A DNA stretch of 64,000 nt. It comes from Streptomyces sp. NBC_00377 (GTDB lineage Bacteria; Actinomycetota; Actinomycetes; Streptomycetales; Streptomycetaceae). The notes below the pieces were generated by a model. That model saw only the letters and a program-made list of their open reading frames with translations. It had not been told where the DNA came from and did no database searches. Positions within the stretch are counted from its first letter, which is position 1. Each line of letters opens with the position of its first letter. Location: contig NZ_CP107958.1 in NCBI RefSeq assembly GCF_036075115.1, positions 1,240,001 to 1,304,000 on the forward strand, read 5' to 3'. Of the stretch, positions 1-11,645 are shown in pieces. The position numbers were made by a program, and so were the translations under genes.

Positions 1-114
1 GACCTGGTGGTCGACGGCGGCACGAGGGTGCGGGCGGCACGCCCCGGACCCTCGGAGGAGGACCCGGCGGGCGTCACCCGCACCCCGGGCCCTCACCACT
101 TGCCGGGCGCGTAG
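1..114 (+). CDS. C-terminal end of an unidentified protein (partial)
   Basis: Frame 1 is open from the window edge to a TAG at 112-114 and would encode about 37 residues beginning DLVVDGGTRVRAARP. The composition fits streptomycete coding sequence. If real, it converges on the oxidoreductase gene and overlaps its 3' end by about 22 bp. The family cannot be recognised from so short a tail, and chance openness in GC-rich DNA is possible. Confidence 0.35.
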   Translation, partial: DLVVDGGTRVRAARPGPSEEDPAGVTRTPGPHHLPGA

Positions 115-1601
115 TCCTTCAGGAATACCCCGTACAGATCCTCGCCCTGCTCGCCGCGCACGATCGGGTCGTAGACGCGGGCCGCGCCGTCGACCAGGTC
201 CAGCGGGGCGTGGAAGCCCTCCTCGGCGAGGCGCAGCTTGTCGTAGTGCGGTCGCTCGTCGGTGATCCAGCCCGTGTCGACCGAGGTCATGAGGATGCCG
301 TCGCTCTGGAACATCTCCTGGGCGCTGGTCCGCGTGACCATGTTCATCGCGGCCTTGGCCGCGTTCGTGTTCGGGTGCCCCGCGCCCTTGTAGCCGCGGC
401 CGAAGACACCTTCCATCGCCGAGACGTTCACGACGTACGCACGCCCGCTGCTCGCCTTCCCCGCGGCGTCGGCCATGGCCGGGCGGAGCTTGCTGATCAG
501 GATGAACGGTGCCGTGTAGTTGCACAGCTGGGTCTCGAGGAGCTCCACCGGGGAGATCTGCTCGATGGTCTGCACCCAGGTGTTGCTGTCCACGACGTCC
601 GGGACCAGACCGCCCGCGTCGATGGCGGTGCCGTCGAGGTGCCGGGCGATGCTGGCGTTGCCCGCCACCAGGGCGAGGTCCGCGACCTGCTGCGCGTCCG
701 GCCCGCCGGTGCCCAGGGGCAGCGCGGCGAGCCCGTCGACCGCACCGGAGCCGAAGGCGCCGATGACATGGTGGGCGGGCAGCTCACCGGCGGGCAGCGG
801 GGCACTCTCGCCGCCCACCAGGGCCGCGTAGGCGGAGGGCAGACGGCGTACGGTCTGGGTCGCGTTGTTGACGAGGATGTCGAGCGGGCCCGCCTCGGCG
901 ACCCGGTCGGCGAGGGCGACGGCCTGCGCCGGGTCGCGCAGGTCGATGCCCACGACTTCCAGGCGGTGCATCCAGTCGGCGGAGTCGTCCATGGCCATGA
1001 AGCGGCGGATGGCGTCCTTCGGGAAGCGCGTCGTGATCGTCGTGTGGGCGCCGTCGCGCAGCAGCCGCAGGGCGATGTACATGCCGATCTTGGCGCGGCC
1101 GCCGGTGAGCAGCGCGCGCTTGCCGGTCAGGTCGGCGCGGGCGTCGCGGCGGGAGCGGTTCTCGGCGGCGCAGTCCGGGCAAAGTTGGTGATAGAAGTAG
1201 TCGACCTCGACGTACCGGGTCTTGCAGGTGTAGCAGGAGCGCGGGCGCTGGAGTATCCCCGCGACCCGGCCCTCCTCGGTGACCGAGGACGGCAGGATCC
1301 CCTCGGTCTCGTCGTCGATGCGCTGGGCGGAACCGGTCGCGGTGGCCTCGGTGACCGCCTTGTCGTGCGCGGTCTTGGCGGCCCGGCGGTCCTGGCGGCG
1401 GCGCTGCTTGACGGTGCGGTAGACGCCGGCGGTGGCCCGGCGCACGGCGATCGCGTCGGGGTGGTCGACGTCCAGCTTGTCGAGCTCGTCCAGCACGGCG
1501 AGGCAGACGGCGAGCCGCTCCGGGTCGATACCGGGCCCGTGCACGACCTCGTCCACGACCTCCTGCGTGATCGCCGCCGAGCCGTCCTCTGTCACCGTCA
1601 T
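93..1601 (-). CDS. SDR-family oxidoreductase with N-terminal zinc-ribbon-like extension
   Basis: This is a 502-residue protein. The first ~110 residues are charged and helical. A four-cysteine cluster follows near residues 122-145 (CYTC...CPDC), probably zinc binding. A Rossmann SDR domain begins near residue 160 with the nucleotide loop TGGRAKIG, then ILVNNA, and a serine strand VNVSAMEG near residue 395. The usual YxxxK catalytic pair is altered: the lysine is present in NTNAAKAA, but the position four residues before it is Thr rather than Tyr. That suggests unusual chemistry or a binding role. At 502 residues it is about twice the length of a classical SDR. The substrate is unknown. It is a separate unit from the acyltransferase downstream. 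Confidence 0.88.
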   Translation of the reverse strand: MTVTEDGSAAITQEVVDEVVHGPGIDPERLAVCLAVLDELDKLDVDHPDAIAVRRATAGVYRTVKQRRRQDRRAAKTAHDKAVTEATATGSAQRIDDETEGILPSSVTEEGRVAGILQRPRSCYTCKTRYVEVDYFYHQLCPDCAAENRSRRDARADLTGKRALLTGGRAKIGMYIALRLLRDGAHTTITTRFPKDAIRRFMAMDDSADWMHRLEVVGIDLRDPAQAVALADRVAEAGPLDILVNNATQTVRRLPSAYAALVGGESAPLPAGELPAHHVIGAFGSGAVDGLAALPLGTGGPDAQQVADLALVAGNASIARHLDGTAIDAGGLVPDVVDSNTWVQTIEQISPVELLETQLCNYTAPFILISKLRPAMADAAGKASSGRAYVVNVSAMEGVFGRGYKGAGHPNTNAAKAAMNMVTRTSAQEMFQSDGILMTSVDTGWITDERPHYDKLRLAEEGFHAPLDLVDGAARVYDPIVRGEQGEDLYGVFLKDYAPGKW

Positions 1602-1704
1602 CGCGCTGCCGCTTCCCTGATCACCCGTGCGGCGCTCCGACCGAGTCCGCCCTCGAACGGTGGATTTTACGGAGCACCGGGCCCGTCCTCCAAACCCGTT
1701 CGCG

Positions 1705-3063
1705 TCAAGACCCGCAGGCCGTGATGAGCGTCTCCACCTCGGCGGTCAGGGCCCGCGCGAACCGGTCGAGGTCGGGAACCGCCTCGGCGTCGGCGACGAG
1801 GCCGTAGTGGACCTGGCCGCGGTAGGTCGAGACGGCGACGGCCAGGGCCTGGCCGCGGGCCAGCGGGGCGTACGGGAAGACCTCGGTCACCGGGTTGCCG
1901 CCGAGCTTCAGACCGAGACTGGGCAGGGGCACGCTGGTGACGAGGATGTCGAACCAGAGCCGGGCGGCCTGGCCGACCAGCGGACCGCCGAGGCGGTGAC
2001 CGATGGCCGGGACGTGGTCGGCGAGGAGGGCGACGGCGCCTGCGCCACGGCCGGGTCCCGCGTCCTTGTTGCGGTCCATGGCGGCGCGGACCGTGCCGAG
2101 CCGGCGCAGCGGGTCGGGGTCGTCGACCGGGAGCCGCATCAGGTACCCGGAGAGCCGGTTGCCCTGCGGGTGCGCGGTGCGCGGGCGGCGTTTGGAGACG
2201 GGGATGAGCGCGCGCGGCACGACGCCCTCGCTGCCGTCCCCCCGCTCGTCGAGCCAGCGGCGCAGCGCCCCGGCGACGACGGCGATCAGCACGTCGTTGA
2301 CGGTGCCGCCGGCGACCTTGCGGATCCGGTGCACGTCGTCGAGGTCGATGACGACCCCGGCGGTGCGGCGGGTGCCGGTGGGGGCCGCGGTGAGGGCGGG
2401 GGTGGGCCGCATGCCCAGGGTGTGCACGGCGACGGAGGCGCCGATGTCGAGGGCCCGGCCCACGTCGGAGACGGCCCCGCGCAGCAGGCCGGGCAGCCGG
2501 CGCACATCGGGCAGGAGCCCGCGGGCCGGTTCGGCGGGGCGGGGACGGGGGGCGGGCAGATCCATGGGGTCGAGGACGGCCGCGGCCAGGGTCAGGGCGC
2601 GCAGACCGTCGGCGAGGGCGTGGTGGAACTTGAAGAGCACGGCGAAGCGGTCACCGTCCTCGCCGGGCAGCACGTGGGCCTCCCAGGGCGGGCGGCCGCG
2701 CTCCAGGGGCCGTTCCATGAGCCGGCCGGCCTCGGCCTGGAAGTCGGCGGCGGGTGCGTGGAGTGTGACGTGATGGAGGGGGTCGAAGCGCGGGTCCGCC
2801 TCCCGTGTCGCGCCGCCGAAGGCGAGCGGACGGCGCAGGTCGAACGGCTCCGAGCGGTCGAACGGCCGCCACACGTCCCGGATGCGCATCCGCAGTCCGG
2901 GGACGGCGGCGGCACGGGCCGCGAGCAGGTCGGCCGCATGGGCGCCCGCGGTGGGCGACTGCGCCGTGAAGACGCCGAGCGCGCCCAGGTGCATGGGGTG
3001 CTCGGCCGACTCGAGATTCCAGAACGCCAGGTCGAGAGGCGCCAGCAGATCATCAGCAGTCAA
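1705..3063 (-). CDS. Wax ester synthase / diacylglycerol acyltransferase (WS/DGAT)
   Basis: This 452-residue protein belongs to the WS/DGAT family that transfers fatty acyl groups from acyl-CoA to alcohols or diacylglycerol for storage lipid. The N-terminus has the family signature PLDLAFWNLES followed by HPMHLGAL. The catalytic HHxxxDG motif appears as HHALADG near residues 144-150. A second conserved stretch GNRLSGYLMRLPVDD occurs near residue 300. The start is a TTG at 3063, chosen because GAGGCAAGCCC sits just upstream and the conserved N-terminus begins a few residues later. A 9-bp inverted repeat (3066-3074 / 3092-3100) lies immediately upstream. The acceptor alcohol cannot be read from sequence. 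Confidence 0.9.
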   Translation of the reverse strand: MTADDLLAPLDLAFWNLESAEHPMHLGALGVFTAQSPTAGAHAADLLAARAAAVPGLRMRIRDVWRPFDRSEPFDLRRPLAFGGATREADPRFDPLHHVTLHAPAADFQAEAGRLMERPLERGRPPWEAHVLPGEDGDRFAVLFKFHHALADGLRALTLAAAVLDPMDLPAPRPRPAEPARGLLPDVRRLPGLLRGAVSDVGRALDIGASVAVHTLGMRPTPALTAAPTGTRRTAGVVIDLDDVHRIRKVAGGTVNDVLIAVVAGALRRWLDERGDGSEGVVPRALIPVSKRRPRTAHPQGNRLSGYLMRLPVDDPDPLRRLGTVRAAMDRNKDAGPGRGAGAVALLADHVPAIGHRLGGPLVGQAARLWFDILVTSVPLPSLGLKLGGNPVTEVFPYAPLARGQALAVAVSTYRGQVHYGLVADAEAVPDLDRFARALTAEVETLITACGS

Positions 3064-3065
3064 GG

Positions 3066-3100
3066 GCTTGCCTCGCGTCGACGAGAAGGGTGAGGCAAGC
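3066..3100. promoter_or_regulatory. 9-bp perfect inverted repeat upstream of the WS/DGAT start
   Basis: GCTTGCCTC at 3066-3074 is exactly repeated as GAGGCAAGC at 3092-3100, with a 17-base spacer. One arm includes the likely ribosome binding site of the acyltransferase. It could be a repressor operator or an RNA hairpin that hides the start. It is not followed by a T-run, so a terminator for glgC is less likely. Confidence 0.4.
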
Positions 3101-3168
3101 AGTCAAGCCGGTCCGGGCGATTACGGTCAAGTACGATCACGCTACACACAGTTAACACTGCATTAAGT

Positions 3169-4389
3169 TCAGGACACCAGCTGGCCCTTTCCCAGGGCGA
3201 TGACGCCGCCCTTGGACACCGTGTACAGCTCCGCGTCCCGCTCCGGGTTCACGCCGATGGTCGCACCCGGAGGGACCTCCACGTTCTTGTCGAGGACCGC
3301 CCCCCGCACGACCGCACCCCGTCCGATGTGCACGTTGTCGTGCAGGATCGACCCTTGCACGACCGCCCCCGGGTCGACCACCACGCCCGGCGACAGCACC
3401 GAGCGGGTGACCTGTCCGCGGATCAGGCACCCCGAACTGATGATCGACTCACCGGCGATGCCGCCCGCGTTGAAACGCGCCGGGGAGAGCTGGCCCGAGT
3501 GGGTGTAGATGGGCCAGCTGCGGTTGTACAGGTTGAAGGCGGGACGCTCGGCGATCAGGTCCATATGGGCGTCGTAGTACGCGTCGAGCGTGCCGACGTC
3601 CCGCCAGTAGCCCTGGTCGCGGGTGGTCTCGCCGGGCACGTGGTTGTCGTGGAAGTCGTAGAGCTGGGCCTCGCCGCGCTCGGTGAGCTGGGGCAGGATC
3701 GATCCGCCCATGTCGTGGACGGAGGTCTCGTCCTCGGCGTCCCGCTGGAGCGCCTCGATGAGCGCCTTGGTGGTGAAGATGTAGTTGCCCATCGACGCGA
3801 ACACGCGCTCGGGATCGTCGGCCAGGCCCGGCGGGTCGGCGGGCTTCTCCAGGAAGCGATCGACCGTCAGCCCGTCCGAACCCGGGGTGATCACCCCGAA
3901 GGACGGCGACTCGGCGCGCGGGACACGGATCCCGGCCACGGTCACGCCCGCGCCGCTCTCGATGTGCTGGGTCAGCATCTGGCGCGGATCCATGCGGTAG
4001 ACGTGGTCGGCGCCGAAGACGGCAACGTACTCGGGCCGTTCGTCGTAGATCAGGTTCAGCGACTGGAGGATGGCGTCCGCGCTGCCGAGGTACCAGTGCG
4101 GACCGAGCCGCTGCTGGGCCGGGACCGGGGTGATGTAGTTGCCGAGCAGGCTCGACATCCGCCAGGTGGTGGTGATGTGCCGGTCGAGCGAGTGCGACTT
4201 GTACTGCGTCAGCACGCAGATGCGCAGGATGTCGGCGTTGACGAGATTGGACAGCACGAAGTCGACGAGCCGGTACGTGCCACCGAAGGTGACCGCCGGT
4301 TTGGCGCGGTCGGCGGTGAGCGGCATCAACCGCTTGCCCTCGCCTCCCGCCAGTACGATGCCGAGCACCGAAGGCCCACCACGTCGCAT
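3169..4389 (-). CDS. glgC: Glucose-1-phosphate adenylyltransferase (ADP-glucose pyrophosphorylase)
   Basis: GlgC makes ADP-glucose from glucose-1-phosphate and ATP, the committed step of bacterial glycogen synthesis. The 406-residue product has the nucleotidyltransferase signature [13 protein letters not shown] near residue 12. It also has the [20 protein letters not shown] and [10 protein letters not shown] motifs. The substrate lysine motif FLEKPADPP is followed by [12 protein letters not shown]. The C-terminal ~110 residues form the left-handed beta-helix (hexapeptide repeats such as [23 protein letters not shown]). The ATG at 4389 is preferred to an upstream GTG (4404) because GAGGGGAG sits just before it. 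It lies about 50 bp downstream of glgA on the same strand, consistent with an operon. Confidence 0.96.
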   Translation of the reverse strand: MRRGGPSVLGIVLAGGEGKRLMPLTADRAKPAVTFGGTYRLVDFVLSNLVNADILRICVLTQYKSHSLDRHITTTWRMSSLLGNYITPVPAQQRLGPHWYLGSADAILQSLNLIYDERPEYVAVFGADHVYRMDPRQMLTQHIESGAGVTVAGIRVPRAESPSFGVITPGSDGLTVDRFLEKPADPPGLADDPERVFASMGNYIFTTKALIEALQRDAEDETSVHDMGGSILPQLTERGEAQLYDFHDNHVPGETTRDQGYWRDVGTLDAYYDAHMDLIAERPAFNLYNRSWPIYTHSGQLSPARFNAGGIAGESIISSGCLIRGQVTRSVLSPGVVVDPGAVVQGSILHDNVHIGRGAVVRGAVLDKNVEVPPGATIGVNPERDAELYTVSKGGVIALGKGQLVS

Positions 4390-4439
4390 GGCCGCTCCCC
4401 TCACCCTGGTTGAACCATGCTTGCCCCCGGCCGGGGGAA

Positions 4440-5600
4440 CTAAGCCTGTTTGACGATCTCCTCGTACAGCCGGACCGTACGCCTGGCCACCGCGTCCCAG
4501 CCGAACTCCCGCACCGCCCGGGCGCGCCCCGCCTCACCCATGCGGCGCGCGGCCTGCGCGTCGCCGAGGACGGCGTCCAGCGCACGGCCGAGCCCCGCCT
4601 CGAAGGCGTCGTCCCCGTCGTCCACCGGCACGAGCGTGCCGGTCACGCCGTCCTCGACGACCTCCGGGATTCCGCCGACCCGGGAGGCCACGACGGGCGT
4701 GCCGCAGGCCATCGCCTCCAGGTTGACGATACCGAGCGGTTCGTACACCGACGGGCAGACGAACACGGCGGCGTGCGTGAGGAGCTGGATCACCTCGGGG
4801 CGCGGCAGCATCTTCGGGATCCAGTGCACGCCGTCCCGGGCGCGGCTCAGCTCCGCGAAGAGGTCGCGGAACTCCTTGTCGATCTCGGGCGTGTCGGGCG
4901 CTCCCGCACACAGCACGACCTGGGCCGCCGGGTCGACGTCCCGGACGGCGCGCAGCAGGTGGGGCACGCCCTTCTGCCGGGTGATCCGGCCGACGAACAG
5001 CACGAACGGCCGGTCCGGGTCGATGCCGATCCGGGTGAGCGCGTCGGTGCCGTGGTCGGGGCGGTACAGGGCGGTGTCGATGCCGTTGTGGACGACGTGG
5101 ACCCGCTCCGGGGCGAGCGTCGGGTAGCAGGTGAGGATGTCCTCGCGCATCGCGCCGGAGACGGCGATCACCGCGTCGGCCGCCTCCACCGCGGTCCGCT
5201 CGGCCCAGCTCGACAGGGCGTAGCCGCCGCCGAGCTGCTCGGCCTTCCAGGGCCGCAACGGCTCGAGCGAGTGCGCGGTCACCACGTGCGGCACGCCGTA
5301 CAGCTCCTTGGCGAGATGGCCGGCGAGGTTGGCGTACCACGTGTGGGAGTGGACGAGCTCGCGGCCTTCGAGGGCGGCCGCCATGGCGAGGTCCACGGAG
5401 AAGGTGCGCAGCGCGTCGTTGGCGCCGTCCAGCACGGGCCAGGGGCGGTGCCGCTGGACCCCTTCGGTGCGGCCCTCGCCCCAGCAGTGCACGTCGAGAT
5501 CGACCAGCCGCCGCAACTCGCGGGCGAGGAATTCGACATGGACACCGGCGCCGCCGTAGACGTCCGGCGGATACTCCCGGGTCAGCAGTCCCACTCGCAC
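4440..5600 (-). CDS. glgA: ADP-glucose-dependent glycosyltransferase (GlgA/GlgM-type glycogen synthase)
   Basis: This 386-residue GT-B glycosyltransferase begins [19 protein letters not shown] and has [15 protein letters not shown] near residue 205. It carries the donor-binding motif [20 protein letters not shown] near residue 300. The open frame runs far upstream, but the GTG at 5600 matches the conserved family start and leaves the FhuF-like gene its own 3' end. In actinomycetes proteins of this type, often annotated GlgA, can act as GlgM, making maltose-1-phosphate from ADP-glucose for the GlgE pathway. Sequence reading alone cannot separate the two. The downstream glgC supplies its ADP-glucose donor, which supports the pairing. 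Confidence 0.92.
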   Translation of the reverse strand: MRVGLLTREYPPDVYGGAGVHVEFLARELRRLVDLDVHCWGEGRTEGVQRHRPWPVLDGANDALRTFSVDLAMAAALEGRELVHSHTWYANLAGHLAKELYGVPHVVTAHSLEPLRPWKAEQLGGGYALSSWAERTAVEAADAVIAVSGAMREDILTCYPTLAPERVHVVHNGIDTALYRPDHGTDALTRIGIDPDRPFVLFVGRITRQKGVPHLLRAVRDVDPAAQVVLCAGAPDTPEIDKEFRDLFAELSRARDGVHWIPKMLPRPEVIQLLTHAAVFVCPSVYEPLGIVNLEAMACGTPVVASRVGGIPEVVEDGVTGTLVPVDDGDDAFEAGLGRALDAVLGDAQAARRMGEAGRARAVREFGWDAVARRTVRLYEEIVKQA

Positions 5601-5638
5601 CCAATAACCCCCATCTCGGCGACCGGTTCCCTTCATGG

Positions 5639-6466
5639 TCACCCACGCGGAGCGCGTGGGGAAGAGCACGGCTGTCGTGTGAAGCAACAGTCGCCGCAGA
5701 CGCCTCCCCCCGGCACCCGGTAGTACAGGCAGCAGCTGCGGCGCCGGAACGCGGTGCCGGTCAGCGTGCCGGTGCGGGCGAGAAGGGGGTGGCTGAACAG
5801 TTCGGCGGTGAGGGTACGCGCGCGTGCGGCGGCGTCCGGGCGGCCGTTCGCCCGCGCCCACGCCTCCAGCAGGCGGCCCGCTCCGGCGAGCGCGGACGCG
5901 GAGTTGCCGCGCAGCAGGCCCGGCGCGATCCGGTGGCGGGCGCGCAGCGCCGCGTGGAGCGGTTCGAGGTGACCGCCGAGGACCGTGGCGGCCACGGTCG
6001 CCGCGTCCCCGGGCCGGGCCCGCACCTCGGTCAGCCACAGGTCGTCGGGGGCGGAGGCGTCCGGATCCCAGCGCAGCAGGTCCGGGGCGAGCTCGGGGAC
6101 GCTCCCGTACAGGACGGCGCAGCCCAGCGTCACCGACCACAGCCGGGCCGCGAGGCCCTGCTGGGCCACGGAAGCCCCGATCCGCTCCTCCGGGGCACGT
6201 AGGGCCCGGGTGACCTTGCGGACCCGGAAGGACAGCGGATCGCCGTGCGCGTCCGGTGCCTCTTCCTCCGAGGCGTCCGGTGCCGCTTCCCCCGGGGCCA
6301 CCGGTGCCGCTTTCCCCGGGGGAACCCGGTAGGCCCGGGCCAGGGTGGGCAGCGCCGGCGTCGGGTCACCGGGGCCGCCCGGGGGTCTGCGCAGGGCGAA
6401 GAAGGGGCCGAGGGGGCGGAGCGCGGCGAGATCGGGGTCCAGGTCCACGAGCTGCAGTAATACCAA
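5639..6466 (-). CDS. FhuF-like ferric-siderophore reductase, [2Fe-2S] protein
   Basis: The C-terminus carries the FhuF signature of two adjacent cysteines, ten residues, Cys, two residues, Cys (SCCLYYRVPGGGVCGDC, near residues 247-262). This motif ligates the [2Fe-2S] cluster of ferric-siderophore reductases, which release iron in the cytoplasm by reduction. The N-terminal ~230 residues are Ala/Arg rich and diverged. The start is uncertain: the longest frame begins with TTG at 6466 and would then contain a TTA codon as codon 3, a bldA-dependent leucine codon that is rare in Streptomyces. A GTG about seven codons later would avoid it. No clear iron-box operator was seen upstream. Confidence 0.82.
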   Translation of the reverse strand: MVLLQLVDLDPDLAALRPLGPFFALRRPPGGPGDPTPALPTLARAYRVPPGKAAPVAPGEAAPDASEEEAPDAHGDPLSFRVRKVTRALRAPEERIGASVAQQGLAARLWSVTLGCAVLYGSVPELAPDLLRWDPDASAPDDLWLTEVRARPGDAATVAATVLGGHLEPLHAALRARHRIAPGLLRGNSASALAGAGRLLEAWARANGRPDAAARARTLTAELFSHPLLARTGTLTGTAFRRRSCCLYYRVPGGGVCGDCCFTRQPCSSPRAPRG

Positions 6467-6675
6467 GGGCGCCAGGGGTGCGGGTCAGGGGGATCCCTGG
6501 GCCGTCACCCGCCTGAGGGAGGACAGCGGGCTCGCAGTACTCCATCGGTAGTAGGACTTATTGCGTGCTTAGGTACGACGACGGGAACAGATCGACAGGG
6601 CATCGTGTTGGTCATGGAAGCCGACCGTTCGCCGCGCCGGGCCCCGCGCCCCCGCCTCACGCAGAGGAGCAGCTG

Positions 6676-9235
<2,560 letters not shown>

Positions 9236-9412
9236 TCAGGAGGGGCAAAAGTAAGGGCGCCGAACAGGCCATGACAAGACGACAACCGGCCGCTCCGACT
9301 CGCGGGTGACCGCAGGACGCCCCGCGCGGGAATCCGTCACCGGACCCGTCAAGATGGTTCTCAGGACGATACTGACCGGATGCACGGGCACACCCCTGAA
9401 GGAGCCAACCGT

Positions 9413-10852
9413 ATGAGCACTTCAGCTCAGATCGGCGTCACGGGACTCGCGGTCATGGGCCGCAATCTCGCCCGCAACTTCGCACGCAACGGCTACACGG
9501 TCGCGTTGCACAACCGCACGGCGGCACGGACGCACGCCCTCGTCGAGGAATTCGGCCACGAGGGCGAGTTCGTCGCCACCGAGACCGCCAAGGAGTTCGT
9601 GGCGGCGCTGGAGCGGCCCCGCCGCCTGGTGATCATGGTGAAGGCCGGCGAGCCGACCGACGCGGTGATCCGCGAGTTCGCCCCATTGCTGGAACCCGGC
9701 GACATGATCATCGACGGTGGCAACGCGCACTTCGCCGACACCCGCCGCCGGGAGCGCGAACTGCGCGAGCAGGGCCTCCACTTCGTCGGCACGGGCATCT
9801 CCGGTGGCGAGGAGGGCGCGCTGCACGGGCCTAGCATCATGCCGGGCGGCTCGCCGGAGTCGTACGAGTCGCTGGGCCCGATGCTGGAGAAGATCTCGGC
9901 GAAGGCTGCGGACGGAACACCCTGCGTCACGCACATCGGACCGGACGGCGCCGGCCACTTCGTGAAGATGGTCCACAACGGCATCGAGTACGCCGACATG
10001 CAACTCATCGGCGAGGCCTACCAGTTGCTGCGTGACGTGGCCGGGTACGAGCCCGCGCAGATCGCGGACATCTTCCGCACCTGGAACACGGGCCGCCTGG
10101 ACTCCTATCTGATCGAGATCACCGCCGAGGTGCTGTCCCATGTGGACGCGGCGACGGGCAGGCCCTTCGTGGACGTGGTCGTCGACCAGGCGGAGCAGAA
10201 GGGCACCGGCCGCTGGACGGTACAGATCGCGCTGGACCTGGGCGTTCCGGTCTCGGGCATCGCGGAGGCCGTCTTCGCACGGTCGCTGTCGGGGCACGCG
10301 CCGCTGCGCGAGGCCTCGCGCGGCCTGGCAGGGCCCAAGGCGGCCGCCCTCGGCAAGGCGGAGGCGCAGGCCTTCGCCGACCGGGTGGAACAGGCGCTGT
10401 ACGCCTCCAAGATCGTGTCGTACACGCAGGGCTTCCACGAGATCGCCGCGGGCAGCGAGGAGTACGGCTGGGACATCGACCTGGGCGCCGTCTCCTCGAT
10501 CTGGCGAGGCGGCTGCATCATCCGCGCGGCCTTCCTCGACCGGATCCGCGCCGCGTACGACACCCGGGCGGACCTGCCGAGCCTGCTGTCCGACGCGACG
10601 TTCGCCTCCGAGATCGCGGCGGCGCAGGACCCGTGGCGTGAGGTGCTGGTCGCCGCGACGCTCCAGGGGGTGCCCACGCCCGGGTTCGCGGCGGCGCTCG
10701 CGTACTACGACGCGTTGCGCGCGGAGCGGCTGCCTGCCGCGCTCACGCAGGGGCAGCGGGACTTCTTCGGGGCGCACACCTACCGAAGGGTGGACCGGGA
10801 GGGCGCGTTCCACACCCTGTGGGGCGGGGACCGGTCGGAGGTGGACGCGTAA
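9413..10852 (+). CDS. gnd: 6-phosphogluconate dehydrogenase, decarboxylating
   Basis: Gnd oxidises 6-phosphogluconate to ribulose-5-phosphate, making NADPH and CO2 in the oxidative pentose phosphate pathway. The 479-residue length matches the long dimeric form. Motifs in order: the nucleotide fold GVTGLAVMGRNLARNFARNG, the cofactor loop NRTAART, IIDGGNAHFADT, GTGISGGEEGALHGPSIMPGG, the catalytic Lys/Asn loop GHFVKMVHNGIEYADMQ, and C-terminal YRRVDREGAFHTLW. The ATG at 9413 follows GGAGCC and replaces a longer frame opening. A strong hairpin terminator follows the stop. Confidence 0.97.
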   Translation: MSTSAQIGVTGLAVMGRNLARNFARNGYTVALHNRTAARTHALVEEFGHEGEFVATETAKEFVAALERPRRLVIMVKAGEPTDAVIREFAPLLEPGDMIIDGGNAHFADTRRRERELREQGLHFVGTGISGGEEGALHGPSIMPGGSPESYESLGPMLEKISAKAADGTPCVTHIGPDGAGHFVKMVHNGIEYADMQLIGEAYQLLRDVAGYEPAQIADIFRTWNTGRLDSYLIEITAEVLSHVDAATGRPFVDVVVDQAEQKGTGRWTVQIALDLGVPVSGIAEAVFARSLSGHAPLREASRGLAGPKAAALGKAEAQAFADRVEQALYASKIVSYTQGFHEIAAGSEEYGWDIDLGAVSSIWRGGCIIRAAFLDRIRAAYDTRADLPSLLSDATFASEIAAAQDPWREVLVAATLQGVPTPGFAAALAYYDALRAERLPAALTQGQRDFFGAHTYRRVDREGAFHTLWGGDRSEVDA

Positions 10853-10885
10853 CACGCCCCCGGCTCCCGGTGTTCCGGGGCTCCC

Positions 10886-10915
10886 GCGGTGGGCGGCGCC
10901 GAGGCCGCCCACCGC
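10886..10915. terminator. Perfect 12-bp hairpin between gnd and the proline-rich gene
   Basis: GCGGTGGGCGGC (10886-10897) pairs exactly with GCCGCCCACCGC (10904-10915) across a 6-base loop. It lies between two convergent genes, as expected for a bidirectional terminator. It lacks a long T-run, which is usual in Streptomyces. Confidence 0.75.
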
Positions 10916-10922
10916 TGCCGGC

Positions 10923-11159
10923 TCAGCTCAGGGGCGGACCCGGTTCCGGGCTGGGCACCGGCTCCGGCCCCGGCGGGATCGGCGACGGGTCCGGGGGCCC
11001 CGGCTGCGGGGGTGGTGTCGGACCGGGGCCGGGCGGGTGAGGCCCGGGCGGCTGCGGCTCGGGAGTGGGCACCGGGCCGGGGAACGGATCCGGTGGGACC
11101 GGGTCCGGACCTGGCATCGGCCCGGGCGGGACGGGGTCGGGGTACGGGTCGGTCATCAT
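10923..11159 (-). CDS. Small proline-rich protein
   Basis: This 78-residue product is almost entirely Pro, Gly, Asp, Glu and Thr in short PDPVPPGP/PGPDPVPP-like units with no other domain. There is no signal peptide or membrane segment, so it is probably a disordered cytoplasmic peptide. GGAGGAC lies directly upstream of two adjacent ATG codons (11159 and 11156), good support for translation. It follows a terminator and is separate from gnd. Proline-rich low complexity can also arise by chance in the opposite strand of Gly-rich DNA, but the ribosome binding site argues for a gene. Confidence 0.62.
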   Translation of the reverse strand: MMTDPYPDPVPPGPMPGPDPVPPDPFPGPVPTPEPQPPGPHPPGPGPTPPPQPGPPDPSPIPPGPEPVPSPEPGPPLS

Positions 11160-11259
11160 GTCCTCCGGCCGCTTGCGAGGGCTTGGCTTCTGAACTACTC
11201 CCCCGCGTACCCGGCACCACCCCGCGCACTCACCCGGGCGGACCCGCCCGGCCGAGGCG

Positions 11260-11607
11260 TCAGAAGCGGCCGGGGTGCGCGCGCAGCCAGTCCTTCGCGG
11301 CGCGCAGCAGCGCGGGGTCGGCCGCCGGAGCCTCGTCGGGGTGACGCTCGGCCCACTTCACGACGTACGGGCACAGCGGCGCCACGGGAACGCCCTCGCG
11401 CGCGGAGATGGTGTACAGCTCCCGCGCCAGCGACCCGGCGATGCCCTTGCCCTCGTGGGCCGGCTCGACGATGGTGTGCACCGGGACCAGGGCGGGCGCG
11501 GGCGACTCCAGCACGAAGTACTCGATGTGGCCCACCACCTCACCACCGTCACCGAGGGCCTCGAGGCGGCCCGCCGCCCGGTCGTCGCGGATCTCGATGT
11601 CGCTCAT
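11260..11607 (-). CDS. Small GNAT-like N-acetyltransferase (NATD1/YjdJ-type)
   Basis: At 115 residues this is a minimal GNAT fold: a first strand pair (GRLEALGDGGEVVGHIEYF), the central segment HTIVEPAHEGKGIAGSLAREL with the acetyl-CoA pyrophosphate loop (HEGKGIAGSL), and a C-terminal VAPLCPYVVKWAERHPD motif typical of the short NATD1-like family. The ATG at 11607 follows GGGAG by five bases; the longer GTG start at 11613 would overlap that site. The acetyl acceptor is unknown. It lies 38 bp downstream of panD on the same strand and may be co-transcribed. Confidence 0.9.
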   Translation of the reverse strand: MSDIEIRDDRAAGRLEALGDGGEVVGHIEYFVLESPAPALVPVHTIVEPAHEGKGIAGSLARELYTISAREGVPVAPLCPYVVKWAERHPDEAPAADPALLRAAKDWLRAHPGRF

Positions 11608-11645
11608 GAGCACTCCCGGTGCGGTGGTGACGATGCCTGTTCGGG

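Noticed and set aside
1627..3093. Long open frame on the plus strand opposite the WS/DGAT gene
   Set aside because: It is rich in Gly, Val, Arg and Glu with no motif, and it mirrors a well-supported gene. Such antisense frames are common in GC-rich DNA. The same applies to 210-1724, 4410-5723, 12450-13793, 14133-15695, 16947-18050, 25776-28091, 30985-34374, 46735-48477 and 49608-51992.
3160..3175. TTAAGTTCAGG resembling part of the shared repeat
   Set aside because: Only about 7 bases agree, the TTCACA arm is missing, and it overlaps the glgC stop.
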